Positions 9,045 through 17,141 of a DNA stretch of 48,016 nt are shown here, one piece after another; within the stretch, counting starts at the first letter, position 1, and the number at the start of each line of letters is the position of its first letter. The stretch spans positions 1 through 48,016 of the forward strand of contig CAAGNP010000022.1 in assembly GCA_900771335.1 (NCBI GenBank), read 5' to 3'. Origin of the DNA: Rikenellaceae bacterium (lineage in GTDB: Bacteria; Bacteroidota; Bacteroidia; Bacteroidales; UBA932). The translations under genes were made by a program, and so were the position numbers. The notes under the pieces were generated by a model, which did not search any database, was not told where the DNA came from, and worked only from the letters and a program-made list of their open reading frames with translations.

Positions 9045-10568
9045 TCAGAATCCGAAATCATCCACCTTCTTCTCCTCCTGCAGATCCTGCTTAGGAGGGA
9101 TGGCTTCGCCGTGCACAGCCAGAGGCCTTATCACCATGGCCTTAGGTGACTCAGGGCAGACATATTCGCATCCTCCGCACCCTATACACATATCGGGATT
9201 TACGGTAGGAAAATAGAGCCCTGGTCTTCCATGCCACTCTTTCATAGTGATAGCCTTGGTAGGGCAATGCTCATCACAGGCTCCGCAATCGGTCTTGTGC
9301 TTGAAGACAATACAGTTTTTGGCAATAAATTCCACCCTTCCGATCTGCACCTTCCTCTTCTCCTCCACACTTAGTGGCTTGAGTGCCCCATTGGGGCAGA
9401 CATTGCTGCACACATTGCAGTTAAATCCGCAGAACTGCTTCTTATAGTGGATAGTAGGGAGCATCAGATTTGCCGCACCATACTCGCCGAATGCAGGGGT
9501 TATGATCCTGTTGGGGCAAGCCTCCACGCACGCCTGACATGCAGTGCAATTATTCTTCAAGTGTTCAAGGCTCACGCCGCCCGGAGGGATTATACCGGTT
9601 ATTTCCCTCGCAGGGTCTCCTGCTTTATTTCCTTGAATCCCCCTTGCTACCACGACAGCGCCAAGACCGGCAATAGCCCCTATCGCCTCGCGCCTTCCTT
9701 GCGATACGGCACCTTTTTCTGCAGTCACATTGTTTATCTTGGAACGACGAACAAACTTCAAACCTTGTTTTTTGCAGACAGTGGTACAATTGAGACACAC
9801 CACACATCTGCTCTCATCCACCTCTCCGCTCTTGGTATCGATGCACTCAGATTTGCAGACATTTACACAAGCATTGCATTTGATGCACTCATCCTTGGCA
9901 ATAGTGAGCTTGAACAGCGAAATCTTTGATATATAACCCAATAGGGTACCCACAGGGCAAATGGTATTGCAATAGAGTCTTCCCCTGAATGCACTCATCA
10001 ACACTACCACCAGACAAAATGCTGCACCAAAAATAAAGGAGCCCCATATTATTGGATTGTGGCTTCTATGGAAAATGGAATCGGAGAAGATCTCCGAAAG
10101 TAGATTGTTCGCACCTATGAAAAGGGGATCAATAAGCTGTGATGCGATCTTGCCGAAATTTGAATAAGGGTCAATCCATGCAAAGAACCTCGCACCAAAG
10201 AGGACAAGAACAGCAAATGAAACCACACATACAATCACCCTGAGGGTGGTATAGGGCTTAGAATATTTGAATCTTTTTCCCTTTTTCGATTTGAACAAGG
10301 AGGCCACTTTAGCCACCCCGTCCTGCATAATTCCAAGGGGGCAGAAAAGCGAACAGTAGACCCTTCCAAAAAGGAGTGTCAGCACTACGAAGAAAAGGAA
10401 AACAAATGCTCCGCCAGTGAGGAATGAGATCATGGCGGGGATAAACTGGAATCGGGTAATGGTATAGATACCCTCTATTCCTCTACCAACAAAGGTAAAG
10501 GCCAATATAAAAAGTAGGAGTGTCGCAATTGCCACCCCTACCCTAATCCATCTGAGAACTTTATACAT
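9045..10568 (-). CDS. Membrane polyferredoxin, NapH-like plus NapG-like fusion
   Basis: 507-residue membrane-bound electron-transfer protein. The N-terminal half resembles NapH/NosR-type proteins. It has about four hydrophobic segments (10-30, 50-68, 110-130, 174-194), two CX3CP motifs after helices (C72/C76 and C200/C204) and two ferredoxin clusters (C228-C238, C255-C265). A linker then carries GRREAIGAIAGLGAVVVARG at about 291-310, a twin-arginine-like motif with a hydrophobic stretch. The C-terminal half resembles the NapG ferredoxin, with IIPPGGVSLEH, CTACQACVEAC (341-351), CX3CX2CX3C at 380-391, CGACDEHC (428-435) and CIGCGGCEYVC (461-471). No terminal reductase is adjacent. It follows the DUF362 gene by three bases. 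The partner and the direction of electron flow are unknown. Confidence 0.85.
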   Translation of the reverse strand: MYKVLRWIRVGVAIATLLLFILAFTFVGRGIEGIYTITRFQFIPAMISFLTGGAFVFLFFVVLTLLFGRVYCSLFCPLGIMQDGVAKVASLFKSKKGKRFKYSKPYTTLRVIVCVVSFAVLVLFGARFFAWIDPYSNFGKIASQLIDPLFIGANNLLSEIFSDSIFHRSHNPIIWGSFIFGAAFCLVVVLMSAFRGRLYCNTICPVGTLLGYISKISLFKLTIAKDECIKCNACVNVCKSECIDTKSGEVDESRCVVCLNCTTVCKKQGLKFVRRSKINNVTAEKGAVSQGRREAIGAIAGLGAVVVARGIQGNKAGDPAREITGIIPPGGVSLEHLKNNCTACQACVEACPNRIITPAFGEYGAANLMLPTIHYKKQFCGFNCNVCSNVCPNGALKPLSVEEKRKVQIGRVEFIAKNCIVFKHKTDCGACDEHCPTKAITMKEWHGRPGLYFPTVNPDMCIGCGGCEYVCPESPKAMVIRPLAVHGEAIPPKQDLQEEKKVDDFGF

Positions 10569-10571
10569 ATT

Positions 10572-11504
10572 TTAAAGTTTAATTCGCTCTACTTTGAGTG
10601 AGTTGATATCCATAGTACCCACCTTGACATTTTGTGCCATAGAGAGGTAAGGAAGATTCTCAAGGCTCATCTCCTTATACTGCGAGAAGAACTTGGTGGC
10701 AGCTGTATCTACGGCTACAATATCAGTAGACATAAAGATAGCTTTTGCAAGCTGCACATCGTTTGTTGTCTTCCCTTTAGGACCATTCTGGGTCATGATA
10801 CGGTAAGCGTCCACAATATTCAGAACAGGTCTCTTTTCGTATGTGGTGGCGTCTGCAATACACTGCTGCAAGTTATGCTTGTGCAGATACCCTCTGTCCC
10901 ATACGATACCCATGTAGTTCTTCATGGAGATGGTCATTTTGGCACCACCATGGTTTTTCAACACAGGGACATTGATCCATACATCACAATTGATGATCGC
11001 TTCGTGAATCTTGGCCTTTTTCATATTTACCGCCAATGGAAGTTCCACCTCCTTGTAGTACTTCTCATCGTGACCATAAGCCACTTTAGCTCCGGCTTTC
11101 TCGGCAGCCTCAGCTATACCGCTATTTTTGTAGCAACCTTCCCACTCGTCGCAAGTGTGGTCAAAAACCACCACTTCCGCTGCACCTGCTTTAAGGCAGT
11201 CCTTTACAATCTCACCAACAAGAAGAGGGTTTGTGTTGGCACCATACTCAGGGGTCTTGTCCCAACCGATATTTGGCTTCACAACCACCTTCTGGCCCTT
11301 TTTTACAAACCTTTTCATTCCACCCATAGCCTCTATACCTTTTCTGTAAAGCTCTACAGGTTCTCCACCCATAACAGCTACAAGGTCGTTGGGAGTCTGT
11401 GCTTCAGCACCTTTATCAGCGGCCAAAATAGTATTGCCATCAATTTTAACAGCACCTGCCACAGCTCCGACAAGGGCGGTTTTAAGGAATTCTCTTCTTC
11501 TCAT
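10572..11504 (-). CDS. DUF362 protein with Tat-type signal
   Basis: 310-residue protein beginning MRRREFLKTALVGAVAGAV, a twin-arginine signal (RRREFLK) followed by a hydrophobic stretch and an A-rich end, so export by Tat is predicted. The mature part has the DUF362 hallmarks: KVVVKPNIGW near residue 75, VVVFDHTCDEW near 112, VPVLKNHGGAKMTISMKNYMG at about 180-200, and VDAYRIMTQNGP. There is no CX2CX2C cluster in this protein; the clusters are in the downstream gene. DUF362 proteins have no settled reaction. The seven-base gap after folD and three-base gap before the polyferredoxin suggest co-transcription, and the pair may act together in the periplasm or at the membrane. Confidence 0.87.
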   Translation of the reverse strand: MRRREFLKTALVGAVAGAVKIDGNTILAADKGAEAQTPNDLVAVMGGEPVELYRKGIEAMGGMKRFVKKGQKVVVKPNIGWDKTPEYGANTNPLLVGEIVKDCLKAGAAEVVVFDHTCDEWEGCYKNSGIAEAAEKAGAKVAYGHDEKYYKEVELPLAVNMKKAKIHEAIINCDVWINVPVLKNHGGAKMTISMKNYMGIVWDRGYLHKHNLQQCIADATTYEKRPVLNIVDAYRIMTQNGPKGKTTNDVQLAKAIFMSTDIVAVDTAATKFFSQYKEMSLENLPYLSMAQNVKVGTMDINSLKVERIKL

Positions 11505-11511
11505 AATGGTA

Positions 11512-12387
11512 TTATTTTCTTTGTTTTAATGCCTGAAGGGTATTTCTCATTAGGGAAACGATAGTCATCGGACCAACACCACCCGGAACAGGGGTAATGT
11601 ACGAGCATTTTGGGGCTACATTCTCAAAATCGACATCACCTACGATCCTGTAACCTTTAGGTCTGGTCTCATCTGGAACACGAGTGATACCCACGTCAAT
11701 CACAATTGCACCATCTTTCACCATATCCTCCTTAAGGAATTTAGGGATGCCGATAGCGGCAATTACAATATCTGCCATACGGGTATACTGCTCCACATTC
11801 TTGGTTCTGCTGTGACAGATGGTCACTGTACAATCACCAGGGTTCCCCTTTAGAGAGAGAAGGTTTGAGATAGGTCTTCCGACAATGTTGCTTCTACCCA
11901 AAACTACACAATGTTTACCTTTTGTGTCGATTTGGTAGTGTTCCAAAAGGGCCATAATGCCAAATGGAGTTGCAGATACGAAAGATGGCTCTCCCAACAC
12001 CATCTTACCCACATTTGATGCATGGAAACCATCCACATCTTTAAGGGGGCTTATGGTATTGATAACCTTATCCTCATCGATATGAGGTGGAAGGGGGAGT
12101 TGGACAATAAGTCCATCCACCCCTGGATCCTCATTTATTTCACGAATTTTCGCCAAGAGTTCCCCTTCGGAGATCTCGGCAGGATATCTCAGAACGGCAG
12201 AATCAAATCCCACATCCTGACAAGCTTTCTCTTTGTTGTTCACATAGGTTCGGCTTGCCCCGTCGTCGCCAACCAGAATCGCTACAAGCTTTGGTCTGCG
12301 GCCACCATTGGCCAAGATTTGCTCAACTTCAGCAGCAATCTGTTTTTTGATTGCATCAGAAGTGTGTTTGCCATCCAATAGAATCAT
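11512..12387 (-). CDS. folD: Bifunctional methylenetetrahydrofolate dehydrogenase/cyclohydrolase
   Basis: Interconverts 5,10-methylene-, 5,10-methenyl- and 10-formyl-tetrahydrofolate with NADP, supplying one-carbon units for purines and formyl-Met-tRNA; cytosolic. The 291-residue length is normal. Motifs: YVNNKEKACQDVGF with the catalytic Lys, VQLPLPPHIDEDKV and PLKDVDGFH for folate binding, the VLGRSNIVGRPI dinucleotide motif, and the C-terminal TPVPGGVGPMT. Third gene of lysA-ffh-folD-DUF362-polyferredoxin, five bases after ffh. Its product feeds the MetF/MetH branch encoded at 34-38 kb. Confidence 0.96.
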   Translation of the reverse strand: MILLDGKHTSDAIKKQIAAEVEQILANGGRRPKLVAILVGDDGASRTYVNNKEKACQDVGFDSAVLRYPAEISEGELLAKIREINEDPGVDGLIVQLPLPPHIDEDKVINTISPLKDVDGFHASNVGKMVLGEPSFVSATPFGIMALLEHYQIDTKGKHCVVLGRSNIVGRPISNLLSLKGNPGDCTVTICHSRTKNVEQYTRMADIVIAAIGIPKFLKEDMVKDGAIVIDVGITRVPDETRPKGYRIVGDVDFENVAPKCSYITPVPGGVGPMTIVSLMRNTLQALKQRK

Positions 12388-12392
12388 CTTTA

Positions 12393-13730
12393 TTATCTCC
12401 TTCTTCTAAGTGCACCCATATTGCGCATAGCGTTTTTCATACCACCGCCTGCTACAGTTTTCATTATCTTACGGGTGTCTTCAAATTGTTTTAAAAGTCT
12501 GTTAACCTCCACTACAGTGGTACCGCTACCAAGGGCGATCCTGCGACGTCTGCTGCCATTGATAATTTGGGGATTCTCCCTCTCTTCCAATGTCATAGAC
12601 AAGATAATGGCCTCGATACTTTTGAAAGAATTATTGTCGATATCCACATCTTTGATGGCTTTTGCCATACCTGGGATCATCGAAGCCAAATCTTTTATGT
12701 TACCCATCTTCTTGATCTGCTGGATCTGCTGATAGAAGTCAGATAGGGTAAACTGGTCTTTAGCAAGTTTTTTATGGAGTTTGCGTGCCTCTTCCTCATC
12801 GAATTGCTCCTGAGCCTTCTCCACAAGGGTAACCACGTCACCCATACCGAGGATACGGTCAGCAATTCTCTTAGGGTGGAAGACATCAAGTGCCTCCATC
12901 TTCTCACCTGAACTGATGAATTTGATAGGCTTGTTTACAACAGCTTTGATAGACAGGGCAGCACCACCGCGGGTATCACCATCCATCTTGGTCAAAACCA
13001 CGCCATCAAAGTCCAAACGGTCGTTGAATGCTTTTGCAGTCTCCACTGCATCCTGACCGGTCATGGCATCTACTACGAAGAGGATCTCTGTAGGGTTGAC
13101 AGCACCTTTAATGGCTGCTATCTCATCCATCATCTCCTGGTCTACAGCCAGACGGCCTGCGGTATCGACGATTACCAATGAGTAACCCTCAGCCTTAGCT
13201 TTGGCTACCGCATTTTTGGCAATCTTAACAGGATCTTTACAGTCATCCTCGGTATATACGGTAACATCCACCTGGCTACCCAACACTTTCAACTGCTCAA
13301 TCGCAGCTGGACGATATACGTCGCCAGCCACAAGCATAACTTTCAAACCACGCTTGGTCTTACAGTTAAGGGCAAGTTTGCCGGAGAATGTGGTTTTACC
13401 GGAACCTTGAAGACCGGCTACCAGCACTATACCGGGATTACCTTTAATATTGATATCAGAAAACTCACTACCCATCAACAATGCCAACTCGTCGTGAACG
13501 ATCTTGATCATCATCTGATCGGGGCGGACAGCTGTAAGTACATCCTGACCTATGGCTTTCTTCTTGACGTCATCACAGAATGTCTTGGCTATCTTATAAC
13601 TAACGTCGGCATCCAGCAAGGCACGGCGGACCTCCTTCAGGGTCTCCGCCACATTGATCTCTGTAATCTTGCCCTGCCCTTTAAGTATCTTAAAGGATCT
13701 CTCTAACTTCTCTGATAAGTTCTCAAACAT
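12393..13730 (-). CDS. ffh: Signal recognition particle protein Ffh (SRP54)
   Basis: GTPase subunit of the signal recognition particle; with 4.5S RNA it binds signal sequences on nascent chains and delivers ribosomes to FtsY and the Sec translocon. The 445-residue protein has the N domain, then the G domain with GLQGSGKTT (about 107-114), DTAGRLAVD, TKMDGDTRGGAALS and the GxGD-type GMGDVVTLVEKA. The M domain has MGNIKDLASMIPGM and the RRRRIALGSGT helix, with a Met-rich tail. Second gene of the operon, three bases after lysA and five before folD. Confidence 0.97.
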   Translation of the reverse strand: MFENLSEKLERSFKILKGQGKITEINVAETLKEVRRALLDADVSYKIAKTFCDDVKKKAIGQDVLTAVRPDQMMIKIVHDELALLMGSEFSDINIKGNPGIVLVAGLQGSGKTTFSGKLALNCKTKRGLKVMLVAGDVYRPAAIEQLKVLGSQVDVTVYTEDDCKDPVKIAKNAVAKAKAEGYSLVIVDTAGRLAVDQEMMDEIAAIKGAVNPTEILFVVDAMTGQDAVETAKAFNDRLDFDGVVLTKMDGDTRGGAALSIKAVVNKPIKFISSGEKMEALDVFHPKRIADRILGMGDVVTLVEKAQEQFDEEEARKLHKKLAKDQFTLSDFYQQIQQIKKMGNIKDLASMIPGMAKAIKDVDIDNNSFKSIEAIILSMTLEERENPQIINGSRRRRIALGSGTTVVEVNRLLKQFEDTRKIMKTVAGGGMKNAMRNMGALRRRR

Positions 13731-13733
13731 AAA

Positions 13734-14891
13734 TTATTTTTTCAAATCGTCTGAATAATACGCTTTTGCCAAATCTCTCTGGTTATATCTCATACCCATT
13801 ACCTGACCGTATGCACCTGCTGAACGGATAGCGATCAAGTCACCTCTGTTGGTCTCAGGAAGGACAATCTTCTTGTCCCAGAAGTCTGAAGACTCACAAA
13901 CAGGACCTACAACATCGTATCTTAGTTTTCTGCCTGTAGAGGTCAAGTTGTCAATTTTGTGGTGAGCGTGATATAGAGCTGGTCTGATAAGGTCATTCAT
14001 ACCTGCATCAAGGATAGCGAATTTGATACCTTTACCTTTCTTAACGTAAAGAACGCGTGAGATAAGTGTACCGCATTGTGCTACGATAGCACGACCTGGC
14101 TCGAAGTGAACGCTCTGACCCGGACGAACGATAAGGTTTTTGCTGATGATATCGAAATACTCGTCAAATTTTGCGATAGGGTTACCCACTGGATCAACAT
14201 AATCAACACCAAGACCACCACCAAGGTCAAGGCTCTCTACAAGTACGCCTCTGTCCAAGAACCATTTTTGAAGATCCTCAACTCTCTGGCAAAGTGTTTT
14301 GAAAACACCAAGTTCAGTAATTTGTGAACCGATGTGGAAGTGAAGACCGATAAGTTCCAAGTGGTTTGAAGTCTGGATAACGTTCAATACATCTTCGAAC
14401 ATCCATGGAGAGATACCGAATTTGTCCTCTTTCTTACCGGTGCTGATATATTTGTGAGTATGTGCATCGATATCAGGGTTAACTCTGATAGAGATATGCG
14501 CAACTTTACCCATTGATTTTGCCAATTCACCGATCACTTTAATCTCCTCAACAGACTCACAGTTGAATGCGTAGATACCAGCTTTTAGTGCAGCTTTGAT
14601 CTCTTTATCGCTTTTACCTACACCGGCATAAACAATCTTGTCTGGAGAGAAACCATATTTGATAGCAAGTTTAACCTCGTTACCGCTCACGCAGTCAACG
14701 CCGAAACCAGCTTTTCTGATCTCATCCATAATTGGCTTCTCAGCATTTGCTTTCACTGCATAGTGAGCCACATAATTATGTTTGTTAAGGTGTGAATTGT
14801 AGATATTTAGGGTATCTCTAAGGAGATCCATATCATAATAATAGAAAGGTGTTTCAATTGACTTGAAAGCTTCAATAGGTAGTGTATACAT
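13734..14891 (-). CDS. lysA: Diaminopimelate decarboxylase
   Basis: PLP enzyme that decarboxylates meso-diaminopimelate to lysine, the last step of lysine synthesis; cytosolic. The 385-residue protein is slightly short for the family but complete. The PLP lysine is K47 in YAVKANA. HFHIGSQI, LDLGGGLGVDY, EPGRAIVAQCG, GPVCESSDFWD and SAGAYGQVMGMRYN follow in order. It is the first gene of a tight minus-strand operon and lies behind the best promoter in the window. The substrate comes from DapF, encoded at 2.9-3.7 kb. Confidence 0.96.
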   Translation of the reverse strand: MYTLPIEAFKSIETPFYYYDMDLLRDTLNIYNSHLNKHNYVAHYAVKANAEKPIMDEIRKAGFGVDCVSGNEVKLAIKYGFSPDKIVYAGVGKSDKEIKAALKAGIYAFNCESVEEIKVIGELAKSMGKVAHISIRVNPDIDAHTHKYISTGKKEDKFGISPWMFEDVLNVIQTSNHLELIGLHFHIGSQITELGVFKTLCQRVEDLQKWFLDRGVLVESLDLGGGLGVDYVDPVGNPIAKFDEYFDIISKNLIVRPGQSVHFEPGRAIVAQCGTLISRVLYVKKGKGIKFAILDAGMNDLIRPALYHAHHKIDNLTSTGRKLRYDVVGPVCESSDFWDKKIVLPETNRGDLIAIRSAGAYGQVMGMRYNQRDLAKAYYSDDLKK

Positions 14892-14914
14892 AACAATAAT
14901 TCTTAATAATCGTG

Positions 14915-14945
14915 CAAAAGTAAAAATTTATCGGTTTTTTTCAAA
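14915..14945 (-). promoter_or_regulatory. Near-consensus Bacteroidota promoter for the lysA operon
   Basis: On the minus strand TTTG (14945-14942), a 19-base spacer and TACTTTTG (14922-14915) match the TTTG-N19-21-TAnnTTTG pattern completely. The -7 box ends 23 bases before the lysA ATG. This is the clearest promoter in the window and would drive lysA-ffh-folD-DUF362-polyferredoxin. Confidence 0.75.
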
Positions 14946-14964
14946 TAGCAGACCCTCAACGCCA

Positions 14965-16398
14965 CTACTCAGAGCAGTGTTCTTTGCGAAGCAGGTCAAG
15001 AACTGTTTTTACAGGGTTGAAAGTGATTAGAGGAACCTCTACGAACAGAGTATTCCAATTGCTCATCGAACCGTTCCACAAACCTGGAAGCTCCTGTGCT
15101 TTCAATTTGCGGCCCTGATAACTCTTGGAGCTGATGAATCCTGTAGCAGGATCTGTATACTGGCTCAAATCAAACTTGCCACCTCTATAGTCAACATATG
15201 AACATACGAGATCTACAGGATTGAAGTGGGTAGCCTCTTTAACAAGTGCCTCTACAGCAGCATCTTTGGTATTAAGCTGCGCACCCTCCAAAATCTGAAG
15301 TGAAGTGGATCCGTCAGAGTCGTAAACCACGTATGGACCACCACCAGGCTCACCCTCGTTCTTAACCATACCGCAAACCCTTACAGGACGGTTAAGTTTG
15401 CCGCGAAGGTATTCGCAACGTTTCTCAGCAGGGAGATCAGCAGGGAGTTTTACGCAGAATGTATCATCAAGGAATTTCTCTATCTCATCGCAAAGGTCTT
15501 TGCAGCATCCCTGGCACTCATCCATCTTGCGAAGGTATTCAAACACTTTGCCTTGTACGCCAAGCAGTGTACCGATAAGGATTTTCTTCCAGTTTACAGT
15601 CTCATCGATAAGACCCTCTTTCACCACATTGTCAATATTCTTCACCACTACCACATCGCCGACAGTATCGTTAAGGTTGCTTAGTAGGGCACCGTGTCCA
15701 CCCGGACGGAAAAGAGGCTGGCCATCCTCTTTAAGGAATGGGGTATTGTCCTCATTTACTGCGATCATATCGGTCTCTGCCTTTTGGGTAGAGAATGCTA
15801 TCTGATATTGGCAACCGAATCTCTCCTCATATTTTGCTTTGACGCTGTCCAAAAGTGTAACAAAACCCTCCATATGTTCAGGAGATACGGTGAAGTGCAT
15901 TTTCACCACATCCGAACCTTGGGTTTTTGCATACATTGCACCCTCAACCAAATGCTCCTCAAATGCAGTACGCACCTCTTCAGGATAACTGTGGAAAAGG
16001 AGCTGGCCTTTTGGTTTTGCGCCATAATTCAAACCTTTATCGGTAAGAACCACCTCAAGAACACCTTTTGAATCCTTTCCTGCAAATTTCTCAGGACAAT
16101 AAAATGGGAACTTCTCCACATTTGCCAAAAATTTGCCTGCAGGTGAATCTGCAGAAACCTCATTGCCTGCCTCCAAAGCATCTTTTGCCTCAAACAAATC
16201 TTTAAACATACGTGATGCTGCACCTGAAGCGGGTACAAACTTCACGATTGAACCCTGAAATGCGTTGCAAACCTCCAATGCTTTTTTCTTGTCATCTTCA
16301 TTAAGGACCAGGATACCTCTTGCAGGTGTAGCTGCAGAGATCACTTTCAAATAAGGAAAACCTTTCTTGTAGTTCTCGAGTTGCTGTTCAATAGTCAT
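14965..16398 (-). CDS. DUF4301 family protein
   Basis: 477-residue cytosolic-looking protein without signal peptide or membrane segments, recognised as the DUF4301 family common in Bacteroidota. Visible conserved-looking stretches include FVPASGAASRMFKDLFEA near 55-75, FRPGGHGALLSNLND near 230, VCGMVKNEGEPGGGPYVVYD near 340 and SKSYQGRKLKAQELPGLWNGSM near 425. The GAASRMFK and GGHGALL motifs recall nucleotide or sugar-phosphate binding loops, but I do not infer a reaction. It stands alone between lysA and the fimbrial locus. A weak TAACTTTA box (16434-16427) lies 29 bases before its ATG. Confidence 0.85.
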   Translation of the reverse strand: MTIEQQLENYKKGFPYLKVISAATPARGILVLNEDDKKKALEVCNAFQGSIVKFVPASGAASRMFKDLFEAKDALEAGNEVSADSPAGKFLANVEKFPFYCPEKFAGKDSKGVLEVVLTDKGLNYGAKPKGQLLFHSYPEEVRTAFEEHLVEGAMYAKTQGSDVVKMHFTVSPEHMEGFVTLLDSVKAKYEERFGCQYQIAFSTQKAETDMIAVNEDNTPFLKEDGQPLFRPGGHGALLSNLNDTVGDVVVVKNIDNVVKEGLIDETVNWKKILIGTLLGVQGKVFEYLRKMDECQGCCKDLCDEIEKFLDDTFCVKLPADLPAEKRCEYLRGKLNRPVRVCGMVKNEGEPGGGPYVVYDSDGSTSLQILEGAQLNTKDAAVEALVKEATHFNPVDLVCSYVDYRGGKFDLSQYTDPATGFISSKSYQGRKLKAQELPGLWNGSMSNWNTLFVEVPLITFNPVKTVLDLLRKEHCSE

Positions 16399-16505
16399 AA
16401 CCTATTATTTTTTAGAAATTTTCTTGTAAAGTTAGGCCAAAAAATGCAAATCTGAAAATATTGCGTTTTTTTTAGATTTATGTTTCTTTCAACAACTCTT
16501 CAGAT

Positions 16506-16536
16506 TTTGTAGTTACGCACAGGGACTCTCGCTTTG
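16506..16536 (+). promoter_or_regulatory. Possible promoter of the fimbrial locus
   Basis: TTTG at 16506-16509, a 19-base spacer, then TCGCTTTG at 16529-16536, which matches seven of eight positions of TAnnTTTG (C in place of A). It would give a leader of about 20 bases before the ATG at 16566. The spacing is right but the -7 box is imperfect, so basal strength may be low or regulated. Confidence 0.4.
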
Positions 16537-16565
16537 ATCCGCTTCTTTTGCCCCCAAAAAAAGCC

Positions 16566-17132
16566 ATGCACAAAGTGAAAAGAACATTGATCTGTTGGAT
16601 GTTGGCACTCTTGACCATCCCACTATCGGCATCCGCCGCTCCAAAAGTTTCCATTGGATCCAATATGCTCGGATACCTTTCACTGGTCACCCCTAACATT
16701 GATATAGGGATAAGCCTCTCGCGGCACTGGAGTCTGCAGATGGATGGAAAATACAACCCTTTTTACTGGGATGTGGCCGGGCGGAGTTTCCAGCTCAAAC
16801 AAATGTCTGCCTCCATCGGTGCCGTTTACTGGCCCTGGTTCGTATTCTCGGGGTGGCATTATGGCGCCTCCCTCCGATACTCACAATACAACAGAGGTGG
16901 AATCCTATCTCCTAAAACTGAAGAGGGTAACAGTTACGGCCTCTCCCTCTATAGCGGCTATTCACTGATGCTGAACAAGTGGATGAACCTGGAATTCGGA
17001 CTCGGCGTCTGGGGTGGAATCACAGAGTTCAGGGAATATGACTCCCCCCGCTGTGGCAAACTCATCGGAGAGGGGCAAAAATTTTTCATCATGCCGGACG
17101 ACATCAATCTCTCAATAGTATTCATTTTTTAA
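16566..17132 (+). CDS. DUF3575 family outer-membrane protein of the fimbrial locus
   Basis: 188-residue protein starting at the ATG at 16566, with signal peptide MHKVKRTLICWMLALLTIPL followed by an SASAAP cleavage region. The mature part has alternating hydrophobic/polar strands: SIGSNMLGYLSLVTPNIDIG, a typical DUF3575 opening, then WSLQMDGKYNPF, YWPWFVFSGWHYGASLRYS and LEFGLGVWGG. It ends in Phe (NLSIVFIF), as outer-membrane barrels do. A small barrel is predicted. DUF3575 genes are often found beside FimA/Mfa-type fimbrial genes in Bacteroidales. First gene of the locus, nine bases before the next. A TTG at 16548 is a less likely start. A role in surface assembly is inferred from context only. 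Confidence 0.8.
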   Translation: MHKVKRTLICWMLALLTIPLSASAAPKVSIGSNMLGYLSLVTPNIDIGISLSRHWSLQMDGKYNPFYWDVAGRSFQLKQMSASIGAVYWPWFVFSGWHYGASLRYSQYNRGGILSPKTEEGNSYGLSLYSGYSLMLNKWMNLEFGLGVWGGITEFREYDSPRCGKLIGEGQKFFIMPDDINLSIVFIF

Positions 17133-17141
17133 TCAAACAAT

